From NCBI GenBank assembly GCA_015523685.1, contig WAJW01000006.1, positions 1 through 7,744 of the forward strand: a stretch of 7,744 nucleotides of DNA. Direction: 5' to 3'. Positions 1 to 6,201 of this stretch are shown here, piece after piece. The translations under genes and the position numbers were made by a program. Below the pieces are notes generated by a model that was not told the origin of the DNA, made no database searches, and saw only the letters and a list, made by a program, of their open reading frames with translations. The stretch is from Archaeoglobaceae archaeon. GTDB taxonomy: Archaea > Halobacteriota > Archaeoglobi > Archaeoglobales > JdFR-42. The number at the start of each line of letters is the position of its first letter. Within the stretch, counting starts at the first letter, position 1.

Positions 1-322
1 ATTGTGGCCCAGGGGACTCCGGAAAAGCGAGGCCAGAATTGACATATGGCTCAAGGACATCGCTCCGAGTTCCGGGCTGAGAAAATGGTTCGGCCACAGG
101 AGAGATAGATGGGACGAATTCAGGAGGAGATATTTCATCGAGCTCGAGGAGAAAAAAGATCTCATAAATGTTATAGTTGAAGAATCCAGGGAGAGGAATG
201 TAACTCTCCTTTTTGGTGCCAGAAACAGAGATCTAAACAATGCGGTTGCGTTGAAGGATTATATTGAGACTGAAATATTAAAGATGGAAAATACTGAAAA
301 AAGATCTCATGGTTCTACATAG
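1..322 (+). CDS. DUF488 family protein, 3' part (5' end outside window)
   Basis: The reading frame is open from the left edge to a TAG at 320-322. The first full codon (TTG at 2) is read here as an internal Leu, not a start, because LWPRG is the conserved DUF488 core normally preceded by a short N-terminal strand ending in VDR. Visible family blocks, counted from that Leu, are WPRGL at 2-6, APSSGLRKWFGH around 21-32, FRRRYFIEL around 40-48 and VTLLFGARNRDLNNA around 67-81. The last resembles the usual VTLLYAA-x-D-xxx-N-A pattern. About 106 residues are present; the family is typically about 115-140 residues, so only a short N-terminal piece is missing. DUF488 proteins are small, soluble and functionally uncharacterised. 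No biochemical role can be assigned. The following 168-nt gap and new promoter suggest it ends its transcription unit. Confidence 0.85.
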   Translation, partial: LWPRGLRKSEARIDIWLKDIAPSSGLRKWFGHRRDRWDEFRRRYFIELEEKKDLINVIVEESRERNVTLLFGARNRDLNNAVALKDYIETEILKMENTEKRSHGST

Positions 323-460
323 ACCACATATTATACTTCCACATCTATCTTTGATCTTATAATATTTGTCAGAATCTTAATTGAAATCAGAAATATTTTC
401 GATTCCCACCCTCCTTTTATTCAATAAAAATCATGATGTGCTCTCAGGGATGGGGAAACA

Positions 461-469
461 TTTTTAAGC
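461..469 (+). promoter_or_regulatory. Archaeal TATA box of the htpX operon, probable leaderless start
   Basis: TTTTTAAGC lies in the gap between the DUF488 gene and htpX, preceded by GGAAACA, which resembles a purine/A-rich BRE. Its centre is about 26 bp upstream of the htpX ATG at 491, the usual distance from an archaeal TATA box to the transcription start, so transcription would begin at or within a few bases of the start codon. No Shine-Dalgarno sequence stands before 491. The rest of the 168-nt gap (323-460) is AT-rich and holds no convincing gene. CCTTTTAT around 413-420 could serve as a weak U-tract terminator for the gene upstream. Confidence 0.55.
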
Positions 470-490
470 AGGTAGATCCAATTAATATGG

Positions 491-1378
491 ATGGGTGGTA
501 TGAGGGGTCGATGGCCTAAGGACTGGGGACTGACGTTCAGGATGATACTCACATCATTTCTGCTTTTTGTAATCTATGTTGTATTTCTCAGCATACTTTG
601 GTACTTCGGTCTGGGTTTTGGTTTGATTGCTGGATTCGCAGGAATATTTCTTTTTGTCCAGTACTTCTTCTCCGACAGACTCGTTCTGATGGCAACAGGT
701 GCCAGGGTTGTCGGTGAATCGGAATATCCCGAACTCCATGAGATTGTGGAGGATCTGGCGAGGAAGGCCGGACTGCCAAAACCGAGGATTGCAATTGCAG
801 AAACCCCCGTGCCAAACGCCTTTGCAACAGGTAGAAGCAGGAAAAGGGCAGTGGTGGCGGTAACGGAAGGTCTTCTTCGTACGCTTAACAGAGAGGAGCT
901 TACTGCAGTTATCGGGCACGAATTGAGCCACATCAAGAACAGAGACATGATGATCCTTACAGTCTCCAGTTTTCTCGCCACAGTTGCATGGTTCATAATG
1001 AGATACGCGTTCTATGCAAGCTTATGGAGCAGGAGAAGGGACAACAGCGCCATTATCATCGGAATTGTTTCCGCAATAATCTGGTTTATAAGCTTCCTCT
1101 TAATAAGAGCCCTTTCCAGATACAGGGAGTTCTCTGCAGACAGGGGAAGCGCAATCATAACGGGGAATCCATCGGCCCTTATAAGTGCACTCCAGAAAAT
1201 AAGCGGAAATATATCCAGAATTCCGGGGAGGTATCTCAAGGAGGTTGAGGGTGCCAATGCTTTCTTTATAATACCGGCCATTTCAGGCGAGACAATACTC
1301 TCCCTGTTCTCAACACATCCACCTGTTGAGAAGAGGATAGAAAGGCTCCAGGAAATGATGAGGTTTGTGGGAAGATGA
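491..1378 (+). CDS. htpX: HtpX-type membrane zinc metalloprotease (M48 family)
   Basis: The 295-residue protein has the size and layout of HtpX, an integral-membrane protease that degrades misfolded or damaged membrane proteins. Two hydrophobic segments lie near the N terminus (about 17-38 and 41-60) and two more after the active site (about 155-175 and 187-207). The zinc motif HELSH is at 143-147, with E144 as catalytic base. The third zinc ligand is probably E213 in the YREFSAD block at 211-217. The FSTHPPVEKRIERL block at 273-286 is typical of the family C terminus. All key residues are intact. The ATG at 491 was chosen because it sits at the expected leaderless start; an in-frame ATG at 500 would remove only three residues. 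The stop codon overlaps the start of the next gene (ATGA), so the two are probably co-translated. The family assignment is secure; the natural substrates are unknown. Confidence 0.95.
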   Translation: MGGMRGRWPKDWGLTFRMILTSFLLFVIYVVFLSILWYFGLGFGLIAGFAGIFLFVQYFFSDRLVLMATGARVVGESEYPELHEIVEDLARKAGLPKPRIAIAETPVPNAFATGRSRKRAVVAVTEGLLRTLNREELTAVIGHELSHIKNRDMMILTVSSFLATVAWFIMRYAFYASLWSRRRDNSAIIIGIVSAIIWFISFLLIRALSRYREFSADRGSAIITGNPSALISALQKISGNISRIPGRYLKEVEGANAFFIIPAISGETILSLFSTHPPVEKRIERLQEMMRFVGR

Positions 1379-1896
1379 ATATTCTGGCCAGAAAAAAACC
1401 GGAGAATATATACTCTCTCGCCAGCAGTATGAGAGAGCTTGAGCTGTATCTCGGGTTCAGATCTCAGAATATTGCGGAGATCAAGATAAGGGACAGGAAT
1501 ATTTTAAATGATGGCAGATTTCAGGAGTTTCTGAATCTCTTCAGGAGAGGGTATGGAGCCAGTATAGATGTAAAACCGCAGAACGACTCCATCTGGACTC
1601 TCGTGCATCACAGGGATATCAATGGGGCTGTCGAAGCATCATACATGATCCACAAAACGGTCAGGGACAGAGGAAAACATCTCAAGTATTCCCTGTTCAA
1701 ATTTGATGGGAAGTATCCTCTCTACCTTGTTTTCAGATATGATACGTTCAGATTTTATCCGTTTATACCCCTCGACATGAAGCACAGGATCAGAAATGAT
1801 TACGAGGAAAAGAGGGTTGCAAGTCTGATAGGGAAGATAATACCGTTTGAAAAATCACAGAAAAACTGGGAGCCAGTCTGGGATGTTCCTGTCTGA
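1375..1896 (+). CDS. Uncharacterised 173-residue soluble protein coupled to htpX
   Basis: I do not recognise this family. The start ATG overlaps the htpX stop (ATGA at 1375-1378). A GATGAGGT stretch about 10 nt upstream (1357-1364, inside htpX) may serve as ribosome binding site. Codon use matches the neighbours (AGA/AGG, ATA), so the frame is very likely a real gene. The product is basic, contains no cysteine, and shows no transmembrane segment or signal peptide, so it should be cytosolic. Residues 110-133 are rich in aromatic and hydrophobic residues (PLYLVFRYDTF, then RFYPFIPLD), suggesting a buried beta-hairpin. An Arg/Lys-rich helix-like part follows at 136-155. No Walker, zinc or His-Asp catalytic motif is visible. 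Being co-transcribed and translationally coupled with htpX, it may be an accessory factor or substrate of the protease, but that rests on position only. Confidence 0.8.
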   Translation: MNILARKKPENIYSLASSMRELELYLGFRSQNIAEIKIRDRNILNDGRFQEFLNLFRRGYGASIDVKPQNDSIWTLVHHRDINGAVEASYMIHKTVRDRGKHLKYSLFKFDGKYPLYLVFRYDTFRFYPFIPLDMKHRIRNDYEEKRVASLIGKIIPFEKSQKNWEPVWDVPV

Positions 1897-1906
1897 ACGA
1901 AATCGA

Positions 1907-1918
1907 TATTTTTTTAAC
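1907..1918 (+). promoter_or_regulatory. Promoter of coaD-NTPase operon, overlapping a T-tract
   Basis: The 45-nt gap after the 173-residue gene contains TATTTTTTTAAC preceded by CGAAATCGA, an archaeal TATA box with a plausible BRE. The box centre is about 29 bp before the coaD ATG at 1942, which points to a leaderless or nearly leaderless mRNA; no Shine-Dalgarno sequence precedes coaD. The run of seven T at 1909-1915 could at the same time act as the U-tract terminator of the htpX operon, since archaeal RNA polymerase terminates on such tracts without a hairpin. Confidence 0.5.
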
Positions 1919-1941
1919 CAATTCCTGTCTTTCCCACATCA

Positions 1942-2394
1942 ATGAAGGTTGCTCTCGGTGGTACTTTCGAACCCCTCCATGAAGGGCATAAGGCTCTGAT
2001 CGATAAGGCCATTGAAATCGGGAAGGAAAATACCCTCATAGGTATAACCTCGGATGAGATGGCCAGGAAAAGGCTCAGGACTGTTTTACCATTCCACATC
2101 AGGGCAGAAAATGTAAGGCAATACGTCAGAAGAAAGCATGGCATTGATGTGACAATAGTGAAGTTAAAAGACCCCTTCGGAACAACCTTAGAAGAGGATT
2201 TTGACTATCTCGTTGTTTCTCCCGAAACTCTACCTGTTGCAATGCAGATCAATAAAAAAAGGGAAGAAATGGGAAAGAGGCCCATAGAAATAGTGAGGGT
2301 TGATTTTGTTGTTGCAGGTGATGGAAAGCCGATTTCAGCAACGAGAATAAAAAATGGAGAGATAGATCGGTATGGCGAGGTTCTATGCGAATAG
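1942..2394 (+). CDS. coaD: Phosphopantetheine adenylyltransferase, archaeal type
   Basis: The enzyme joins 4'-phosphopantetheine and ATP to give dephospho-CoA and pyrophosphate, the penultimate step of coenzyme A synthesis. At 150 residues it has the full length of the archaeal/eukaryotic-type PPAT, a nucleotidyltransferase of the cytidylyltransferase-like superfamily. GGTFEPLHEGH at 6-16 contains the nucleotide-binding HxGH signature (H13, H16). ARKRLRTVLPFHIR at 41-54 matches the conserved KR-rich block followed by P-[FY]-xx-R. VVSPET at 91-96 and ISATRIKNGEID at 131-142 match the C-terminal motifs, the latter being the ISxTRI nucleotide-binding loop. The ATG at 1942 is the first in frame after the promoter and puts GGTF at the proper distance from the N terminus. 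The 3' end overlaps the next gene by 10 nt. Cytosolic. Confidence 0.93.
   Translation: MKVALGGTFEPLHEGHKALIDKAIEIGKENTLIGITSDEMARKRLRTVLPFHIRAENVRQYVRRKHGIDVTIVKLKDPFGTTLEEDFDYLVVSPETLPVAMQINKKREEMGKRPIEIVRVDFVVAGDGKPISATRIKNGEIDRYGEVLCE
2377..2381 (+). promoter_or_regulatory. Ribosome binding site of the DUF84 NTPase gene
   Basis: GAGGT lies inside the last codons of coaD, four to five nt before the ATG at 2385. It matches the archaeal anti-Shine-Dalgarno and supports the overlapping start rather than a later one. Confidence 0.5.
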
Positions 2395-2909
2395 CAGTTG
2401 GCTCAACAAATCCTGTAAAAATAAGAGCGGTTAAAAGTGTTTTTTCAGAGTTCTTTGGTGATGCTGAGGTGGTTCCGAGAAAGGTTGATTCAGGGGTTTC
2501 CCGCCAGCCAAAAAATTATGAGGTCATATCCGGGGCGATCAACAGAGCCAGAAGAGCTTATTCATCCGATGTGGATTATTCAGTGGGTATTGAGGCGGGA
2601 CTTCTTGAGTTTCCTCACACACTAACCGGTTATCTTGACTTTCAGTTCTGTGGGATTTATGATGGAGAAAATATTTTCATTGGAGCAGGCCCGGGATTTG
2701 AATATCCTCCCCGTGTTGTGAGGGAGGTTGATAGAGGCAAGGAAGTTGGAGAGGTCATGGAACAAATTTCGGGCATAAGTGAGATAGGCAGGAAACATGG
2801 GTCAATAGGTTTTTTGACAAAAAACAGGCTTAGTAGAGAAGATATCACTAAAATTGCAGTTACCATGGCTGTTATCCCGCTGATAAATGAGGAAATTTAC
2901 AGGGAATGA
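2385..2909 (+). CDS. yjjX: Probable inosine/xanthosine triphosphatase (DUF84, YjjX family)
   Basis: Members of this family hydrolyse non-canonical ITP and XTP, the deamination products of purine nucleotides, to nucleoside diphosphates and phosphate, and so keep them out of nucleic acids. The 174-residue length is typical. Conserved blocks run in order: GSTNPVKIRAV at 6-16 (phosphate-binding N terminus), SGVSRQP at 36-42, the GAINRAR helix at 50-56, GIEAGL at 68-73 (E70 is a likely metal ligand), GPGFEYPPRVV at 102-112, and GSIGFLT at 139-145 followed by R151. All are intact. The start overlaps coaD by 10 nt, so the two are co-transcribed and probably coupled. The link to coenzyme A synthesis is not obvious; both are nucleotide-handling housekeeping enzymes. 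The stop lies 2 nt from the convergent aroC stop. Family assignment is firm; substrate preference is inferred from the family. Confidence 0.9.
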   Translation: MRIAVGSTNPVKIRAVKSVFSEFFGDAEVVPRKVDSGVSRQPKNYEVISGAINRARRAYSSDVDYSVGIEAGLLEFPHTLTGYLDFQFCGIYDGENIFIGAGPGFEYPPRVVREVDRGKEVGEVMEQISGISEIGRKHGSIGFLTKNRLSREDITKIAVTMAVIPLINEEIYRE

Positions 2910-2911
2910 GG

Positions 2912-4003
2912 TTATTTCAGCTTTCTGGGAATCAATCCCTGTAACATCATGCAGTCTGCTATTACAATGGAGGTCATTGCCTCAAGCACTGGAACTATTC
3001 TCGGTACTATGCAGGGGTCATGCCTGCCCCTTACCTGTATCTCTTCTTCTTTCAGGGTTTTAATGTTGACCGTTTTCTGCGGTTTTGAGATGGATGGCGT
3101 TGGTTTCACCGCAACCCGCATTATTATATCCTCGCCGGTTGATATCCCCCCGAGAATCCCCCCTGCCCTGTTTGTTCTGAATCTTACCCTCCCCTTCTGT
3201 AAGTATGGTTCATCGTTAGCCTCACTCCCCCTTTTCCGTGCCAGCTCAAATCCATCTCCGAACTCAACACCCTTAACCGCACCAACGGTCATGGCTCCAA
3301 GAGCCAGATATGCGTCGAGCTTGAGAAATACGGGCTCACCAATTCCCGGAGGGGGATTTCTTACGATCACCTCCACAACCCCTCCCACGCTGTCCCCCTC
3401 TTTTTTTGCATTGAGTATTTTTTCAATCATCTCCTTCTCGGCATGAGGGTCTCCACACCTGATCTCACTTCTCTCCACAGTACTCTTCAATCCCTCAAAA
3501 TCCGCATAATCTGCCCGTGATCTGACACCTCCGATCTCAATGGCATGGGCAAGAACCTCGACCCCATGGAGGCCTATTAACTTTCTGGCAATTGCCCCCC
3601 CTGCAACTCTTCCTGCGGTCTCCCTTGCAGATGACCTTCCACCTCCACGCCAGTCCCTTATACCGAATTTTTCCAGATATGTGAGATCTGCATGACCGGG
3701 TCGGATGATGTCCTTTATTTCCATATAAGGCGCAGAATCCACATCCCTGTTGTGTATGATCATGCTTATGGGTGTGCCCAGAGTGAGACCTTCAAAAACT
3801 CCCGACATGATCTCAACCCTGTCCTCCTCCCTCCTGCCACTTGTCAGGATACTGAATCCGGGCCTTCTCTTCCTCAGTTCTCTGTTTATGTCCTCCTCAT
3901 CGAGTTCGAGTCCCGAGGGACAGCCATCAACCACCGCTCCCACGGCCCTTCCATGGCTCTCTCCCCATGTTGTCACTCTGAACATTCTGCCGAAAGTGTT
4001 CAT
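2912..4003 (-). CDS. aroC: Chorismate synthase
   Basis: The enzyme removes phosphate from 5-enolpyruvylshikimate-3-phosphate to form chorismate, the branch point to Phe, Tyr, Trp, folate precursors and quinones. It needs reduced FMN, and the fold is a homotetramer. The 363-residue length is standard. All three family signatures are present: GESHGRAVG at 14-22 with catalytic H17, GGRSSARETAGR at 121-132, and RGRHDPC at 325-331 followed by IVPRIVPVLEAM, with D329 as the second key acid. The second catalytic histidine is H104 in RPGHADLTY. The start at 4003 overlaps the aroA stop (ATGA on the minus strand) and has a good ribosome binding site 6 nt upstream. It is the last gene of the DUF1152-aroA-aroC operon and supplies the step immediately after AroA. 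Cytosolic; no defect seen. Confidence 0.97.
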   Translation of the reverse strand: MNTFGRMFRVTTWGESHGRAVGAVVDGCPSGLELDEEDINRELRKRRPGFSILTSGRREEDRVEIMSGVFEGLTLGTPISMIIHNRDVDSAPYMEIKDIIRPGHADLTYLEKFGIRDWRGGGRSSARETAGRVAGGAIARKLIGLHGVEVLAHAIEIGGVRSRADYADFEGLKSTVERSEIRCGDPHAEKEMIEKILNAKKEGDSVGGVVEVIVRNPPPGIGEPVFLKLDAYLALGAMTVGAVKGVEFGDGFELARKRGSEANDEPYLQKGRVRFRTNRAGGILGGISTGEDIIMRVAVKPTPSISKPQKTVNIKTLKEEEIQVRGRHDPCIVPRIVPVLEAMTSIVIADCMMLQGLIPRKLK

Positions 4004-5256
4004 TGAAATATCACCCTCGCTCCAAGTGACCTGATATCTCTGAAAAACTCGGGATACGAAACTGAAACATTTCCTGCATTTATAACCTCAATTCCCTTAA
4101 TTGAAGCAGTTCCAAGGACAGAAAATGCCATGGCAATCCTGTGATCTCCATAACTATCAATCCTCCCTCCCTCGATCCTTTCCTTTCCCTGGATTACCAG
4201 CCCATCCTCCATTTCTCTCACATCCACACCCAGCTTTTTCAGATTCACACTTATGGATTTTATCCTGTCACTTTCCTTTTCCCTGAGATGCCCGATATCC
4301 GTAATTTCGGTTTTTCCTTTCGCAACTGACCCTAGGATTGCCACCACAGGAACGAGATCGGGTACATCTCTTCCCTCAATCGTTATGCCCTCCAGCTCAG
4401 ATTTTCTGGAGATTATCTTTCCATTTCTCCATCTTATTTCCCCACCCATATCCCTGACAATATCAACTATCCTCTCATCACCCTGGCGAGATCTCACCGC
4501 CCCATCTATTTCAACCTCCCCACTTAGAACCCCCAGGGCAATCATGAACGATGCAGAGGAGAAATCTATGGGAATTCTGAATCTTCTTAGATTGTAACTC
4601 TGTTCACCTTCAATCCCGTATAACCTGTAGTCTTCATCTCTGAAGAACTTTATCCCGGATTCATTCAGGATTTCTTCCGTTATGTCCACGTATGGTTTTG
4701 ATCTGAGATTTTTGACATGTACTCTGCTCTCCACACTGCACAGGGGGAGTGATATCAGCAGGGATGAAAGAAATTGAGAGCTCCAGGCATCGATCTCAAC
4801 AGATCCACCCCTCAGAATTCCCCTGACCCTTATCGGTGGTTTACCCGATTTACTGGAAATTCTTGCTCCGAGCCGGTTCAGAGCATTTATAAGCGGGAGG
4901 CTATTTCTCTGTCTGAGGGATTCATCTCCATCTATGGTCACCTCTCTGCTGGAATGAGATAGGAGCGATGTGAAAAATCTCAGCGTTGTACCTGAGTTGT
5001 CCGCTGAAAAATACCGTTCTGATGGTTCAATTGATTCCGTTCCCCTCACTTCCATCTCTTCTCCTCTCAGTTGCATATCCGCTCCGATAATTTTGCAACC
5101 CCGTACTGTTGCCCATGTGTCCCTCGATAACAGAGGTCTCAGAATTCTGGATTTTTTGCTCAGGGATGCGGATATCAGGGCTCGATGGGTATAGCTTTTT
5201 GATGGTGGAGGTGTTACGGAACCCCTTACCTCACTTCTCTCCACTCTTACGTTCAT
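4000..5256 (-). CDS. aroA: 3-phosphoshikimate 1-carboxyvinyltransferase (EPSP synthase)
   Basis: The enzyme transfers the enolpyruvyl group of PEP to shikimate-3-phosphate, giving EPSP, the substrate of AroC downstream. The 418-residue length is usual. Active-site blocks are recognisable, with E. coli equivalents inferred by motif alignment: PPSKSYTHRAL at 17-27 (K20, S21, R25), DNSGTTLRF at 86-94, GDESLRQR at 110-117 (R117 corresponds to R124), SSQF at 159-162, DFSSASF at 231-237, DVPDLVP at 297-303 (D300, the catalytic Asp), LREKESDR at 324-331 (K327, E328, R331) and YGDHRIAM at 369-376 (R373). VSVSYPEFF at 397-405 has Val where E. coli has K411, as in Bacillus-type enzymes. N118 replaces the Pro that usually follows the R-x-R motif. 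The start at 5256 lies 26 nt inside the DUF1152 gene and is preceded by a purine-rich GGAGAGGGAG (5261-5270). The stop overlaps aroC. Cytosolic. Confidence 0.96.
   Translation of the reverse strand: MNVRVERSEVRGSVTPPPSKSYTHRALISASLSKKSRILRPLLSRDTWATVRGCKIIGADMQLRGEEMEVRGTESIEPSERYFSADNSGTTLRFFTSLLSHSSREVTIDGDESLRQRNSLPLINALNRLGARISSKSGKPPIRVRGILRGGSVEIDAWSSQFLSSLLISLPLCSVESRVHVKNLRSKPYVDITEEILNESGIKFFRDEDYRLYGIEGEQSYNLRRFRIPIDFSSASFMIALGVLSGEVEIDGAVRSRQGDERIVDIVRDMGGEIRWRNGKIISRKSELEGITIEGRDVPDLVPVVAILGSVAKGKTEITDIGHLREKESDRIKSISVNLKKLGVDVREMEDGLVIQGKERIEGGRIDSYGDHRIAMAFSVLGTASIKGIEVINAGNVSVSYPEFFRDIRSLGARVIFQ
4010..4018 (-). promoter_or_regulatory. Strong ribosome binding site of aroC
   Basis: On the minus strand this reads GAGGGTGAT, containing GGTGAT, the core complement of the archaeal 16S rRNA 3' end, 6 nt before the ATG at 4003. 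It lies inside aroA and fixes the aroC start. Confidence 0.65.
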
Positions 5257-6145
5257 AGAGCTCCCTCTCCAGATCCAGTTCCGTCTTTAAGCCCATTTCA
5301 TTTAACCTTGAACATGCCTCTTCAATTGTTGCTGAGCCATCAACCCTCCTTGCAAGGGCATTCAGCCTGTAAACTCCACGGGTTGTGAAATAAAAATAGA
5401 GTGATGAAATCAGAGAAACATCCACCTCTATGCCATCCCTTATCATTACCTTCCCGAAGTACCCTCTGGCTCCCATCAATGGTATCCTTGAGGCTTCTGT
5501 GTCCACTTTTTCCACCACGGTTTCCATTAGACCCATTATTTTTTCGGGCATTTCATGGCATCCAGCGAAATCGCCCCATTCAGCAAGAAGAGTCATGTTT
5601 CTCTCGATCTCCTCTCTTTTCAGCTCACCATCGCTTCCCATACCTGTGACGCATGTGTAAGAGGGGATTTTTTCGAGAACAGACACCATAATTGCATCCG
5701 CCAGAGGACTCCTCAATCCCTTTTCCCTTCCGGTTGTGAGGGCATCACCCCCGGCATCAACACCGACCACAGCATCAAACTCTCTCTTCCTCACATAATC
5801 TCTGAGTTCTTCTTTTAGTTCTGAGGGTCGATTTATATCAACCAGCAGTACTTCATTGCCGGTTAGCTCTGCAACCTGAGATGGAATGATCTCCACTCCG
5901 GTATCCCTGATTCTGGTTCCTCCAGATGTTATGCCCAGACAATCTCCAAGTATTTTCACGTTGTTCAGTGTTTTCAGTTTTCTTGGCCCGGGGAACGGAT
6001 CCCTATGAAACCTCTCCCACACAACAGACCCGATTTCAACGTCTGACCCGCGCGATTCCAGAAATGCCTTCACGGGGAGAGTGCTGACTATATCTCCTCC
6101 CCCACCGATGCCGATGACAAGAACTCTGTTCAATAACGGGAGCAT
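5231..6145 (-). CDS. DUF1152 family protein heading the aro operon
   Basis: This 304-residue protein matches the DUF1152 family, found mainly in archaea and without an assigned biochemical function. A glycine-rich loop, VIGIGGGGDIVSTLP at 10-24, follows the first predicted beta strand and looks like a Rossmann-type nucleotide or phosphate-binding turn. Further conserved-looking blocks are VVWERF at 41-46, FPGPR at 51-55, GVDAGGDALTTGRE at 128-141, SPLADA at 146-151 and VTGMGSDGE at 166-174. The GVDAGGD and SPLADA blocks carry acidic residues that could form a metal or substrate site. No signal peptide or membrane segment is seen, so it should be cytosolic. The ATG at 6145 is preferred because a TATA-like box lies about 31 bp upstream and no Shine-Dalgarno sequence is visible, consistent with a nearly leaderless mRNA. 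It overlaps aroA by 26 nt. The coupling suggests a role tied to the shikimate pathway, but that is inference from position only. Confidence 0.88.
   Translation of the reverse strand: MLPLLNRVLVIGIGGGGDIVSTLPVKAFLESRGSDVEIGSVVWERFHRDPFPGPRKLKTLNNVKILGDCLGITSGGTRIRDTGVEIIPSQVAELTGNEVLLVDINRPSELKEELRDYVRKREFDAVVGVDAGGDALTTGREKGLRSPLADAIMVSVLEKIPSYTCVTGMGSDGELKREEIERNMTLLAEWGDFAGCHEMPEKIMGLMETVVEKVDTEASRIPLMGARGYFGKVMIRDGIEVDVSLISSLYFYFTTRGVYRLNALARRVDGSATIEEACSRLNEMGLKTELDLERELYERKSGEK
5261..5270 (-). promoter_or_regulatory. Ribosome binding site of aroA
   Basis: GGAGAGGGAG on the minus strand ends 4 nt before the aroA ATG at 5256, within the 3' end of the DUF1152 gene. It supports this overlapping start. 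Confidence 0.45.
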
Positions 6146-6169
6146 ACTTCAGGTGATTTTGCACAACCC

Positions 6170-6182
6170 TTTAATATTTATT
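6170..6182. promoter_or_regulatory. Shared AT-rich promoter box between trkA and the DUF1152-aro operon
   Basis: The 56-nt spacer between divergent start codons contains one obvious TATA-like element, TTTAATATTTATT, with the perfect palindrome AATATT at 6173-6178. Its centre is about 26 bp before the trkA ATG (6202) and about 31 bp before the DUF1152 ATG (6145). The same box, or two overlapping ones on opposite strands, can therefore set leaderless or nearly leaderless transcription in both directions. No second TATA-like box is seen in the spacer. Confidence 0.55.
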
Positions 6183-6201
6183 TGCTTCACTCAGGTTCTG
6201 G

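Noticed and set aside
433..519. Short 28-codon frame starting at ATG 433 in the intergenic region and running into htpX
   Set aside because: It crosses the htpX promoter and overlaps the htpX start out of frame, has no ribosome binding site, and its translation resembles no known small protein.
574..996. Long minus-strand frames inside htpX (up to 140 codons)
   Set aside because: They lie antisense to a clearly conserved protease gene, and their translations have low-complexity or unusual composition with no motif.
2949..3446. 165-codon plus-strand frame antisense to aroC
   Set aside because: aroC carries every family signature on the opposite strand; the antisense translation is Ser/Thr/Pro-rich, as expected for a mirror of AGG/GAG-rich coding sequence.
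4870..4920. Possible loss of the K411-equivalent in AroA as a sign of an inactive enzyme
   Set aside because: Val in a VSYP context is also found in Bacillus-type EPSP synthases, and all other catalytic residues are present, so no inactivation is implied. The site itself, V399, lies near the gene's 3' end.
5555..5818. 87-codon plus-strand frame with Cys and His residues inside the DUF1152 gene
   Set aside because: The residues show no regular spacing, and the opposite strand encodes a recognised family with preserved blocks.
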